Below are positions 25,202 through 32,958 of a DNA stretch of 64,000 nt, piece after piece (position 1 is the first letter of the stretch; every line of letters starts with the position of its first letter). Position numbers and translations under genes: made by a program. The notes under the pieces were generated by a model. That model did not search any database. It was not told the origin of the DNA and saw only the letters and a program-made list of their open reading frames with translations. Source of the stretch: Asanoa ferruginea (GTDB lineage: Bacteria; Actinomycetota; Actinomycetes; Mycobacteriales; Micromonosporaceae); assembly GCF_003387075.1 (NCBI RefSeq), contig NZ_QUMQ01000001.1, forward strand, positions 4,774,001 through 4,838,000, read 5' to 3'.

Positions 25202-26287
25202 ATGCGTGACGACCACACCCTCGAGCCCGAGAACGGCGCCGCTACCCCCGCGGACCGTTCACCCGAAACGAACTCGACCGAACGGCCCACCACCGGCGCC
25301 CGCCGCCTCCAGGAGCGACTCGTCTTCCGTACCGCGAAGATCAACACCGCGACCCGGGGCCAGTGGCACCGGCTGACGGAGCAGACCGCTCGCAAGGCCG
25401 ACTCGATCAAGGCAAACCCGTACGCCGAGCGTGCCGCCGGCATGTGGACCGCTTCCCGCGACCGCGTGACCGCCATGCCTGGCTACGACAAGATGCGTAG
25501 TGCGCTCGGCGAGCGTGGCCCGGCCCGGGTCGCGATCGCGACCGGTGTGCTGGCCGCCGTTGGCGTGGCCGCTGCCGCCGGCACCGCCGCCGCTACCCAG
25601 AACCACGACGACACCAGGAGCACCACCGCTGCGGTCGCGACTGTCGACTCGGTCAAGAAGGCCGACATCGGTCAGTACCCGTCCGCACCGCCCACCTCGG
25701 CTGGTGGGCACGCGGCCGGTGCCGCCAAGGGTGCAGACAAGCCCGCCCCCGCGGCTGTCCACCCCAAGGCGGAGGACAAGCACGACAAGGCCAAGTCCAA
25801 GCCGAAGGCCGAGCACAAGGCGAAGCCGAAGACGGTGCGCCCGACGCAGCCGAAGCCGGTCATGGGCCTGAGCCAGACCCAGATGAACAACGCCATGGCG
25901 ATCGTCAAGGTCGCCGAGGCCAAGGGCATGGGCGAGCGTGGCGCGGTCATCGCGATCGCGACCTCGATGCAGGAAAGCCAGCTGCTCAACCTGGCCAGCG
26001 ACGTCGTTCCGGAGTCGATGAACTACGCCCACCAGGGCAGCGGCTCCGACCACGACTCGGTCGGCCTGTTCCAGCAGCGATCAACCTCCGGCTGGGGTTC
26101 GGTCAAGAACCTGATGAACCCGACGTACTCGGCCGGTGCCTTCCTCGACGCCCTGAAGCAGGTGCCGAACTGGCAGAACATGCCGCTGTCGGCCGCCGCC
26201 CAGACGGTCCAGGTGTCGGCGTTCCCGGACGCCTACGCCCAGCACGAGTTCCGTGCGCAGGCCGTCGCCGACGCCCTGATGAAGTAG
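25202..26287 (+). CDS. Membrane-anchored lytic-transglycosylase-like cell-surface protein
   Basis: 361 residues. Residues 1-100 are polar with basic helices, followed by a single hydrophobic segment AIATGVLAAVGVAAAAGTAA (about 115-134), a long Lys/Pro/Ala linker (KAEDKHDKAKSKPKAEHKAK) and a C-terminal domain of about 140 residues opening with LSQTQMNNAMAIVKVAEAKG and containing AIATSMQESQL, whose catalytic-like Glu and following pattern recall lysozyme-fold domains. GLFQQRSTSGWG also fits. It probably acts on or binds the wall outside the membrane. The catalytic assignment is inference. The start is ATG 25202. Confidence 0.75.
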   Translation: MRDDHTLEPENGAATPADRSPETNSTERPTTGARRLQERLVFRTAKINTATRGQWHRLTEQTARKADSIKANPYAERAAGMWTASRDRVTAMPGYDKMRSALGERGPARVAIATGVLAAVGVAAAAGTAAATQNHDDTRSTTAAVATVDSVKKADIGQYPSAPPTSAGGHAAGAAKGADKPAPAAVHPKAEDKHDKAKSKPKAEHKAKPKTVRPTQPKPVMGLSQTQMNNAMAIVKVAEAKGMGERGAVIAIATSMQESQLLNLASDVVPESMNYAHQGSGSDHDSVGLFQQRSTSGWGSVKNLMNPTYSAGAFLDALKQVPNWQNMPLSAAAQTVQVSAFPDAYAQHEFRAQAVADALMK

Positions 26288-26293
26288 GGCTAA

Positions 26294-27151
26294 CTAGTAG
26301 GTAAGGGTGATCCGGTCCAAATCCGGCGCCCAACCATCCGAGTTGCTGAACTCGATGATGTTCGGTCCGGCTGCCAACGGCAGCCGGACCGTCATCGTTT
26401 TCACGGACTCCCAGCTCCCGGTCGACCCGAACTCGAAGCGCCCGACATCCCGCCCGCCGACCTCGACCTCGGCCCGCCGCCGGTCATCGGCGACGTAGGA
26501 GACGACCACGTCGTAGTCACCGGCCCGCGGCACGGCAGGGGTCGTGAAGGTCAGCGAGCTGCGCCGGTAGCCGATCCGGGTGACCACCCGCCCGCCGGAA
26601 GCCGAGTCGACCCGGCGGGTGCTGGCCCAGCCATCGAGGTCGGCGGCCTCGGCCTCCAGCGACACTGTCGTCTTCGGCGGCGCCGCCACCTTGTCGGGCG
26701 CCTTGGTGCCGGTGGCCGGCGGCGTGGCGTGCTGCGCACCCCGCACCGTGCCGCGACTGGCCGGCGGGCGACTCGGCCGCTGGGTCGTCGGCGGCGCGGT
26801 GGGTGACTCGTCGGGCCAGGCGCTCGCGGTGGGTGCCGGCAGCACCCGCTGGTCAGGCGGGGTCGGTTGATCAGAAGCCGACATCAGCAGGGGTACGCCG
26901 GCCGCGACCGCGACAGTTGCCACCGAAACAGCGACAGCGATCGCGGTACGCCGCCCCCGGCGCCGTGGCTCGTCGACGGCTTCCCCGCCGGGGTTGTGCC
27001 CGGGGCCTGACCGGGCCGGCCGCCGTGGCTGGGCCGGGACAGCCGGAATCACCTGGGTGACCTGGCCGTCGTCAGCGGCCGCCGGCAGTTCCGCCGGTGG
27101 CAGCCAGCCGCCGATCCGCAGCTCACCCTGGTCGTCGCCGGCCGTGGACAT
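26294..27151 (-). CDS. Membrane-anchored protein with C-terminal CBM-like domain
   Basis: 285 residues from ATG 27151 (GAGGG box 5-6 nt upstream). A basic stretch (PRRRGRRTAIAVAVSVATVA) leads into one membrane helix. A Pro/Thr-rich linker follows, and the C-terminal 130 residues begin VSLEAEAADLDGWA and end NIIEFSNSDGWAPDLDRITL. EAE at the start, and N-x-I-E-F with W-x-x-D-x-D-R-I near the end, are the calcium- and sugar-contact motifs of CBM6/35-type carbohydrate-binding modules. It probably binds wall or extracellular polysaccharide. It is convergent with the lytic-type gene (6 bp between stops), suggesting related surface roles. Confidence 0.78.
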   Translation of the reverse strand: MSTAGDDQGELRIGGWLPPAELPAAADDGQVTQVIPAVPAQPRRPARSGPGHNPGGEAVDEPRRRGRRTAIAVAVSVATVAVAAGVPLLMSASDQPTPPDQRVLPAPTASAWPDESPTAPPTTQRPSRPPASRGTVRGAQHATPPATGTKAPDKVAAPPKTTVSLEAEAADLDGWASTRRVDSASGGRVVTRIGYRRSSLTFTTPAVPRAGDYDVVVSYVADDRRRAEVEVGGRDVGRFEFGSTGSWESVKTMTVRLPLAAGPNIIEFSNSDGWAPDLDRITLTY

Positions 27152-27335
27152 GCGCACCCTCACGGTTCTTGATCACGGTCAGTCCGGCTGGGGACGCTAC
27201 CGCAAACCCGGCCCCGGGGTGAACCAGCGGAACGGATACGGAGGTCAGCCGGCCGGTCGAGCCCGCACTGTGGTTCGCCGGTGGTGCGCCTGGGGTACAA
27301 AGAGTCCTTCCCCCACCTTTCCCCCGGAGGACGCC

Positions 27336-28463
27336 GTGACCCACCCCGACACGGGTGCCGACACCCCGCCCCCCACCGCGCCGTCGGGACCCCCGGCCGC
27401 TGCGGCTTCAGCCGAACTCTGGCCCGAGCCCCCGGGACCTCGAACCCCGGCGCAGCCGGAGGTCTCGCGGTTGGATGCGGTGGCGTTCGACGCCGGCCTG
27501 AAGCGGCAGGGGTCGGAGTCCGCGCTGTCGGAGGCTCCGCGGTTCGACGCGCCCGCGCCGGACGCTTCGCGGCCGGATGCGCCGGAGTCCGCGCTGTCGG
27601 AGGCTCCGCGGTTCGACGCCCCCGGGCCGGACGCTTCGCGGCCGGATGCGCCGGAGTTCGACCTCCCGGCGTCGGACGCATCACGAACCGATGCCGTCGG
27701 GTCGAACGGCCCGGCGCCGTTCGGCGCCGCCGGGACCGACGCCCCGCCGTCGGACGCGGCGGAGCCTGACGCCGACGCTGCCGCGGCGCCGCCCGCGAGT
27801 CTCTGGGAGAAGATGAAGGCGGACCCGCAATACGCGCCGGAGCACCTGGCGCTGGAGGCGGTTCGCCGGCTCGGTCCCGAGGCGCACGAGTGGGGGATGC
27901 GTACCCGCGCGCAACGCCCGGGCATCCCGCCGGACGCGTTGGCCGACCTCGCGGCCCGCAAGTTCGTCAACCTGGCCCGGCTCTCCGGCGCCGTCTCCGG
28001 CGCGACCGGCATCGCCGGTGCGGTCGTCGACGTCGGCGTGCTGGCCTGGAACCAGGCGCGGATGGTGCTGCACATGGCGGCCGCCTACGGCGTCGACCCG
28101 CGCGAGCCGGAACGCGCCACCGACCTGCTGGTGCTCCAGAAGGTGCACAAGGTCGCGGAGACCGCCCGGCTGGCGCTGGGCGTCGCGGCCGGTCGGGAAA
28201 AGGCCGGCGCGCTGCTGAGCGGCCGGGGCACGCCGATGCACAAGGTGCTGGCCAAGCTCGGCGTCAAGCTCGCGCAGATGGCCGGCATCCGGGCCGCCAA
28301 GCGGATCTTCGCGAAGATCGTGCCCGGCGCCGCCATCATCCTGGGCACCTGGGCCAACTCGTCGGCGACCACCGACCTGGCCAAACGCACCCGCGAGCTC
28401 TACCGCCCGCGGGCCGCCTACTGGCCGACCCCGCCGCAGTTGCCCGGCCCCCGCCAGGGCTAA
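27336..28463 (+). CDS. EcsC-family-like protein with repetitive N-terminus
   Basis: 375 residues from GTG 27336 (CGGAGG box at 27325-27330). The first 150 residues are Pro/Ala/Asp-rich and include two near-identical 23-residue repeats (ESALSEAPRFDAPAPDASRP and its copy). The C-terminal 220 residues are a helical domain: LWEKMKADPQYAPEHLALEA, ARKFVNLARLSGAVSGATGI and VLAKLGVKLAQMAGIRAAKR, similar in layout to EcsC proteins. EcsC function is poorly known. The stop overlaps the stop of the convergent response-regulator gene. Confidence 0.65.
   Translation: MTHPDTGADTPPPTAPSGPPAAAASAELWPEPPGPRTPAQPEVSRLDAVAFDAGLKRQGSESALSEAPRFDAPAPDASRPDAPESALSEAPRFDAPGPDASRPDAPEFDLPASDASRTDAVGSNGPAPFGAAGTDAPPSDAAEPDADAAAAPPASLWEKMKADPQYAPEHLALEAVRRLGPEAHEWGMRTRAQRPGIPPDALADLAARKFVNLARLSGAVSGATGIAGAVVDVGVLAWNQARMVLHMAAAYGVDPREPERATDLLVLQKVHKVAETARLALGVAAGREKAGALLSGRGTPMHKVLAKLGVKLAQMAGIRAAKRIFAKIVPGAAIILGTWANSSATTDLAKRTRELYRPRAAYWPTPPQLPGPRQG
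27516..27653 (+). repeat. Two tandem 69-bp repeats within the EcsC-like gene
   Basis: gagtccgcgctgtcggaggc starts copies at 27516 and 27585, exactly 69 bp (23 codons) apart, with only a few mismatches. The repeat is in frame and encodes a Pro/Ala/Asp-rich segment outside the helical domain. Confidence 0.85.
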
Positions 28464-29128
28464 TCGGTCCAGGATGGACGGACCAGCCCGGCCTCGTATG
28501 CGTAGACCACGAGCTGCGCCCGGTCCCGCGCGGCCAGCTTGATCATCGCCCGGCTGACGTGGGTCTTCGCGGTGGCCGGGCTGACCACCAGGCGGGCCGC
28601 GATCTCGTCGTTGGAAAGGCCGGCGCCGACCAGAGCGACCACCTCGCGCTCCCGGTCGGTGAGCTGATCCGGCGGCGGTAGCGCTGGCGCGGGCCGGCGG
28701 TCGCGCGACGCGAACTCGGCGATCACCCGGCGGGTCACCCCGGGGGAGAGCAGCGCGTCACCGGCCGCGACCGCGCGGACGCCACGGATCAGGTCGACCG
28801 GCTCGGTGTCTTTGACCAGGAACCCGGAAGCGCCCACCCGGAGCGCCTCGAACAGGTACTCGTCGAGTTCGAACGTCGTCAGGATGACGATCCGGGTGTC
28901 CGCCAGCGCCGGGTCGGTGGTGATCCGGCGGGTCGCCTCGAGTCCGTCGACGCCGGGCATCCGGATGTCCATCAACACCACGTCGGGCCGGGTCGCCGCG
29001 GCCGCCCGCACCGCGGCCAGGCCGTCGCCGGCCTCGGCCACCACCGTGATGTCGGCCTCCGCGTCGAGCAGCGCGCGGAAACCGGCACGCACCAGCGCCT
29101 GGTCGTCGGCCAACAGCACGGAGATCAT
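28460..29128 (-). CDS. NarL/LuxR-family response regulator
   Basis: 222 residues. The receiver domain starts MISVLLADDQ, with phospho-acceptor Asp54 in VVLMDIRMPG and Lys in FLVKDTEP. The C-terminal LuxR helix-turn-helix is LTDREREVVALVGAGLSNDE followed by VSPATAKTHVSRAMIKL. Its ATG (29128) overlaps the stop of the kinase gene, so the pair is co-translated. A 12-residue upstream extension has no ribosome-binding site. The 18-bp dyads ahead of the operon at 30695-30754 are the likely targets. Confidence 0.93.
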   Translation of the reverse strand: MISVLLADDQALVRAGFRALLDAEADITVVAEAGDGLAAVRAAAATRPDVVLMDIRMPGVDGLEATRRITTDPALADTRIVILTTFELDEYLFEALRVGASGFLVKDTEPVDLIRGVRAVAAGDALLSPGVTRRVIAEFASRDRRPAPALPPPDQLTDREREVVALVGAGLSNDEIAARLVVSPATAKTHVSRAMIKLAARDRAQLVVYAYEAGLVRPSWTD

Positions 29129-30636
29129 CGGTCGGCGTCCCGGAGAATCGCTTCGACGCGCCAACCGCCGTCGTCGGCAGGGCCCGCGGTGAGCGTGCCG
29201 CCCAACGCGGCCGCCCGAGCCCGCATGCCGGCAATTCCATTGCCGGCCTCATCACCGGGTCCGGCTTCGCCGTCCACGCCGGCGGCACCGGCGCTGCCGG
29301 CCGGTTGGACTTTACCGGCCGCGGCCGACTCGACGGCGCCATCGCGGAGCGTGCCGCCCACGCCGGCCGCACCGGCTCCGCCGCCCAGTCCGGCTTTGCC
29401 GGCGACGCCTACGCCGGCTTTGCTGTCCGCGCCGGCCGCACCGGCTCCGCCGCCCAATGGGACATTGCCAGCGACGTCTGCGCCGGCTTTGCTGGCCGCG
29501 CTGTCTGCGCCGGCTTTGCCGGACGTGCCCAACTCGACGGCGCCGTCGCCAAGCGCAACGCCCACCCCATCGTCGACCACGCTGACCACCACCCGTCCCG
29601 GCGTGTACGAAACCGCGACCGTCGCCTTCGCGCCCGGCCCGGCGTGCCGGCGCACGTTGGTCAGCGCCTCCTGCACGATCCGGAACGCCGCGCGGTCGAC
29701 CTCGGCCGGCAACGGCCGCGGCTCCCCGGAAACCACCGTCTCCACCGCCAACCCGGCCCCGGACGTCAACTCGCCCAGCCGGGACAACCCCGGAGCCGGC
29801 GCCCGCGGCGCCGCCTCCTCGGCGGGCCGTAGAGCGGCCAGCACCGAACGGACCTCGCGCAACGCCTCCGCGCTCGCCGACTTGATCACAGTGAGGGCCT
29901 CCCGCGCCTGTTCAGGCTGCTGGTCGATGAGGTGCAAGCCGACCCCGGCCTGCACGTTGATCAAGGACAGGTGATGGCCGAGCACGTCGTGCAACTCCCG
30001 GGCGATCCGTAGCCGCTCCTCGCTGGCCTGCCGGCGCTCCTGTTCTTCCCGGGCGCGCCGCTGCTCGGCCCGCATCCGGGCCATCTCCGCGAGTTGGCCC
30101 CGCTGCACCCGGGCGAACTCGCCGGCCGCGAGGCACAGCACCAGCCAGACGACCGCCAGCACCGCGTCGCGCGGCGATACCAAAGACCGCGCCGGCACGC
30201 CCAGCGCGCTCGCGAACCACCAGCCGCAGCCGATATAGGCCGCCACGCCGCAGAAGGCCAGCACCAGCGCCGGGTAGCGACGGCCCGCCGCCACCGCCGC
30301 GAAGTAGGCCGCCGTTGCCGCTAAGAAGAAAGGACCGTGCGGATAACCGGAGAGGGCGTACGCCACCGTCGAGCCAAGAGCGATGGCGAGCACCGGGAGC
30401 GGGGCCTGCCGGCGCCAGAACAGCGCGACCGATCCGGTGAGCAGCAGCGCGGCGCCGGGATAGGTAAGGCCGTCGAAGGCCGGGTTGTCGCGCGCGGCCG
30501 CCTCGGCACCGATCACCTGCACCAGGGACACCAGCGTTGCCAGGCCCGCGCCGTGGCGGCCGTAGCGGCGCGGTTCGCCGGTTCGGGCCCAGGGCGCGCG
30601 CGGCCACGCGTCCTGAGGGTCCGGCGTGCCGCGCAT
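29125..30636 (-). CDS. Sensor histidine kinase (DesK/NarX type) with repeat insertion
   Basis: 503 residues. Several membrane helices make up the first 175 residues. The HisKA_3 dimerisation box is IARELHDVLGHHLSLI with His216, the N-box is QEALTNVRRHA at about 322-332 and the G1 box VVDDGVGV at about 353-360. Between G1 and the G2 box GNGIAGMR lies about 93 residues of Ala/Gly-rich repeats (about 372-464) that normal kinases of this type lack. The pair overlaps the response-regulator gene by ATGA. ATG 30636 is preferred to a farther upstream start. It probably senses envelope change. Confidence 0.9.
   Translation of the reverse strand: MRGTPDPQDAWPRAPWARTGEPRRYGRHGAGLATLVSLVQVIGAEAAARDNPAFDGLTYPGAALLLTGSVALFWRRQAPLPVLAIALGSTVAYALSGYPHGPFFLAATAAYFAAVAAGRRYPALVLAFCGVAAYIGCGWWFASALGVPARSLVSPRDAVLAVVWLVLCLAAGEFARVQRGQLAEMARMRAEQRRAREEQERRQASEERLRIARELHDVLGHHLSLINVQAGVGLHLIDQQPEQAREALTVIKSASAEALREVRSVLAALRPAEEAAPRAPAPGLSRLGELTSGAGLAVETVVSGEPRPLPAEVDRAAFRIVQEALTNVRRHAGPGAKATVAVSYTPGRVVVSVVDDGVGVALGDGAVELGTSGKAGADSAASKAGADVAGNVPLGGGAGAAGADSKAGVGVAGKAGLGGGAGAAGVGGTLRDGAVESAAAGKVQPAGSAGAAGVDGEAGPGDEAGNGIAGMRARAAALGGTLTAGPADDGGWRVEAILRDADR
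29246..29527 (-). repeat. GC-rich in-frame repeat block inside the kinase ATP-binding domain
   Basis: The block encodes repeats of LGGGAGAAG with Ala/Gly/Lys/Val spacers. On the plus strand gccggccgcaccggctccgc occurs at 29362 and 29431, a spacing of 69 bp (23 codons). DGAVE also occurs twice. The block interrupts the region between the G1 and G2 boxes and remains in frame throughout. Confidence 0.75.
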
Positions 30637-30694
30637 GGCACCGACGCTAGGGCACCGCGCCCACCCCCGGAATCGGCCGGGAGCCGGGAGCGGA

Positions 30695-30754
30695 CTACTT
30701 CGGGGGGCGTAGAAACGCCACATCAGCCCCACCCGTCTACTCCGTGGGGAGTAG
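30695..30754. promoter_or_regulatory. Twin 18-bp dyads between the kinase operon and the DUF1707 gene
   Basis: CTACTTCGGGGGGCGTAG (30695-30712) and CTACTCCGTGGGGAGTAG (30737-30754) share 14 of 18 bases, and both are built on CTAC...GTAG. The second has 7-bp arms CTACTCC/GGAGTAG. Centres are 42 bp apart, close to four helical turns. They lie between divergent genes for a two-component kinase and a DUF1707 membrane protein, so they look like a regulator site used in both directions. Confidence 0.6.
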
Positions 30755-30836
30755 AGCGAGAGCCATCACAGGCCGCAGGCAATCGAACGCGGAAAGGAGC
30801 AGTCTTGTAGGTAGGTCGACATGAGCGGAGGGAGCC

Positions 30837-31340
30837 ATGACCACGCCATCTGGCCCGCGGCTTCGAGCCTCGGACGCCGAACGCGAACAAATCGCGACCA
30901 TCCTGCGCGCCGCGATGACCGAGGGGCGGCTGAATCTCGATGAGGGAGAGCAGCGGCTGACCGCGGCCTACAAGGCGACCTACCGTGACGAGCTCGGCCC
31001 GCTGACCGCGGACCTGCCCGACGGAGGTCGCGGGGCACTCGTGCGTACGCCCGAGGCCGAGGCACAGGCGAAGGCCGAGATGCGGCTGTTCCTGCGCCGC
31101 CGGGCCGGCGTGCTCGCCGCGGTCGGGGTGCTCTTCGCCGCGCTGTTCATCGCCAACGGTGCACTGTTCTTCCCGGTTTTTCCGCTGATCGTGCTGTTGT
31201 TCTTCCTGCACTGGGCCAGTTGGGGGCGGCGGGCCTACTCGTCGCGCACCCGTGACTGGTACACGCGGGGCGACGTGCAGGGTCGTGGCGACTGGCGGGG
31301 GCGGCGCGACTGGTACGGACACGGCCGATACGGCCATTGA
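30837..31340 (+). CDS. DUF1707 membrane protein
   Basis: 167 residues. The N-terminal 65 residues RASDAEREQIATILRAAMTE and GRLNLDEGEQRLTAAYKATY are the DUF1707 motif (R-x-S-D-A-E-R then L-x-x-x-E-x-E-R/QRL). Two adjacent membrane helices follow (AGVLAAVGVLFAALFIANGA, FPVFPLIVLLFFLHW) and then a Gly/Arg/Tyr-rich tail. ATG 30837 has a GGAGGG box. It is transcribed divergently from the two-component system and shares its dyad-containing promoter region, a common partnership in actinobacteria; its role is unproved. Confidence 0.88.
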   Translation: MTTPSGPRLRASDAEREQIATILRAAMTEGRLNLDEGEQRLTAAYKATYRDELGPLTADLPDGGRGALVRTPEAEAQAKAEMRLFLRRRAGVLAAVGVLFAALFIANGALFFPVFPLIVLLFFLHWASWGRRAYSSRTRDWYTRGDVQGRGDWRGRRDWYGHGRYGH

Positions 31341-31373
31341 TGTAGATCGGGCCCGGCCGGGTAGGTTGCAGGA

Positions 31374-32621
31374 ATGCGCCCGGCCGGCCCCATAGCAGTC
31401 CTGGCATTACTGGCCGCCCTGGTCGCTGGTTGCGATCAGGGCGCGCCGGCCGAACTGGCACCGACCGGCAGCGTCTCGCCGGGTGCCGGCCTGGCCCCGG
31501 TGCCCGTTGCCGGCACCGACCACTCGGTCAACCTGCCCGCGGGCTGGTCCGCCGGCGTCTACGCCCGGGTGCCCAAGGCCCGCTTCCTTCTCCCGCTACC
31601 CGACGGCTCGGTGCTGGTCTCCCGCCCGAGCGCGGGCGAGATCGCCCGGGTCCCGCAAAGCGGGAGCGAACCCACGACCTTCCTCTCCGGGCTCGACCGA
31701 CCGCACGACATGGTGCTGGCCACCGTCGGCGGCCGGCAGTGGATCTACGTCTCAGCGGTCGACCGGGTGGTCCGCTATCCCTACGTGGGTGGTGCGGCCA
31801 CGGCCGGGACGGCCGAAGTGGTGGTCGACGGGCTCCCTGACGACAGCCTGCCCGAGTTGCGCGGCACCTACGGCCACGTGCTGAAGAACATCGCGGTCGA
31901 CGGTGACACCCTCTATGTCTCGATCGCGTCGACCTGCAACGCCTGTGCCTCCGACACGAAGAGCGACCCGATCCGGGGTGCGATCTACCGATGGGACGCC
32001 GCTGGGCACAACGCCGGCAAGGCGCTGGTCGCCCGCGGGTTGCGCAACGCCGAAGGGCTGGCGATCGCGCCGGGCACCCACGACCTGTGGGTGGTGGTCA
32101 ACAACCGGGACAACATCATCGACCCGGCGACCGGCAAGAAAGACACGGCGTACGTCGACAACCACCCGCCCGAAGAGTTCATCCGGATCAAGCAGGGCGG
32201 CTTCTACGGCTGGCCGTTCTGCAACCCCGACCCGTCGGGCGGCCTGCGGGACATGCCCTACCAGCGCGACTACGAGCTCAACCGCGACGGCGCGGCGGCC
32301 GACTGTGCCGCCGCCACCCCGGTCGACCTCGGCATCCAGGCCCACTCGGCGCCGCTCGGGCTGACCTTCGTGCCCGATCTGGGCGCCGTGGTCGCGCTGC
32401 ACGGTTCGTGGAACCGCAGCAAGCCCACCGGCTACAAGGTGGTCAACTTCCCGTGGGCCGGTGACCGCCCGGGCGACCAGCACGACCTGGCCACGGGCTT
32501 CCTCGGCTCCGATGCCCCGTGGGCCCGGCCGGTCGACATCGCCCGCCTCGCCGACGGTTCGCTGCTGGTCAGCGACGATCTCGGCGGCCTCGTCTTCCGC
32601 TTTACGCCGCCGTCCGGTTAA
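31374..32621 (+). CDS. Lipoprotein, sorbosone/glucose dehydrogenase-like beta-propeller
   Basis: 415 residues. Signal MRPAGPIAVLALLAALVAGC has a lipobox, so the protein is lipid-anchored outside. The rest is a six-bladed propeller of the GSDH/sorbosone-dehydrogenase type: SGLDRPHDMVL, GLRNAEGLAIAPGTHDLWVV, DNHPPEEFIRIKQGGFYGWP and APLGLTFVPD. PQQ-linked sugar or polyol oxidation is the usual function, but a cofactor cannot be assigned from sequence alone. CNACASD probably forms a disulfide. It lies 34 bp after the DUF1707 gene. Confidence 0.85.
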   Translation: MRPAGPIAVLALLAALVAGCDQGAPAELAPTGSVSPGAGLAPVPVAGTDHSVNLPAGWSAGVYARVPKARFLLPLPDGSVLVSRPSAGEIARVPQSGSEPTTFLSGLDRPHDMVLATVGGRQWIYVSAVDRVVRYPYVGGAATAGTAEVVVDGLPDDSLPELRGTYGHVLKNIAVDGDTLYVSIASTCNACASDTKSDPIRGAIYRWDAAGHNAGKALVARGLRNAEGLAIAPGTHDLWVVVNNRDNIIDPATGKKDTAYVDNHPPEEFIRIKQGGFYGWPFCNPDPSGGLRDMPYQRDYELNRDGAAADCAAATPVDLGIQAHSAPLGLTFVPDLGAVVALHGSWNRSKPTGYKVVNFPWAGDRPGDQHDLATGFLGSDAPWARPVDIARLADGSLLVSDDLGGLVFRFTPPSG

Positions 32622-32650
32622 CCGGCCGGGGCGGCGGGTAGTCGTCCGGT

Positions 32651-32944
32651 ATGACCGGAAACCCGCCGCAGCGTCCGCACCAGGTCAACCCGCAGCCGCG
32701 CGGGGCGCGGGGCACCGTCGGGCACCCGTACTCCGCGCTCAATCTCCGTCTGGTCCTGGCCGTTTTCGGTCTGGTGGTCTTCGCCGTGCTGACCTGGCTC
32801 AGCGCCCGGGCCGACCTGATGGTCCTGGCGGTGATCTGCGGTGTGGTCGCGTTGACCGCGCTGGCCGACGTGGTGATCGTGCAACTGCGCCGCCGGGCCC
32901 GGCATCGCGCTCAGCCCGGCGTGCATCACTCGTTGTTCGAATGA
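32651..32944 (+). CDS. Small two-helix membrane protein (DUF6343-like)
   Basis: 97 residues. A polar N-terminus (GHPYSALNLRL) is followed by two hydrophobic segments (VLAVFGLVVFAVLTWL, LMVLAVICGVVALTALADVV) and a basic tail. The spacing and the arginine-rich end match the small DUF6343 family of actinobacteria, function unknown. It begins 30 bp after the sorbosone-type gene. The stop overlaps an ATG at 32941; the next gene's likelier start is at 32959. Confidence 0.7.
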   Translation: MTGNPPQRPHQVNPQPRGARGTVGHPYSALNLRLVLAVFGLVVFAVLTWLSARADLMVLAVICGVVALTALADVVIVQLRRRARHRAQPGVHHSLFE

Positions 32945-32958
32945 CTCAGGAGACGCCG

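Noticed and set aside
27205-27300. ggggtgaacc text resembling a c-di-AMP (ydaO-type) riboswitch upstream of the EcsC-like gene.
   Set aside because: The surrounding conserved blocks and paired helices of that riboswitch cannot be found, and the gene is not a usual target.
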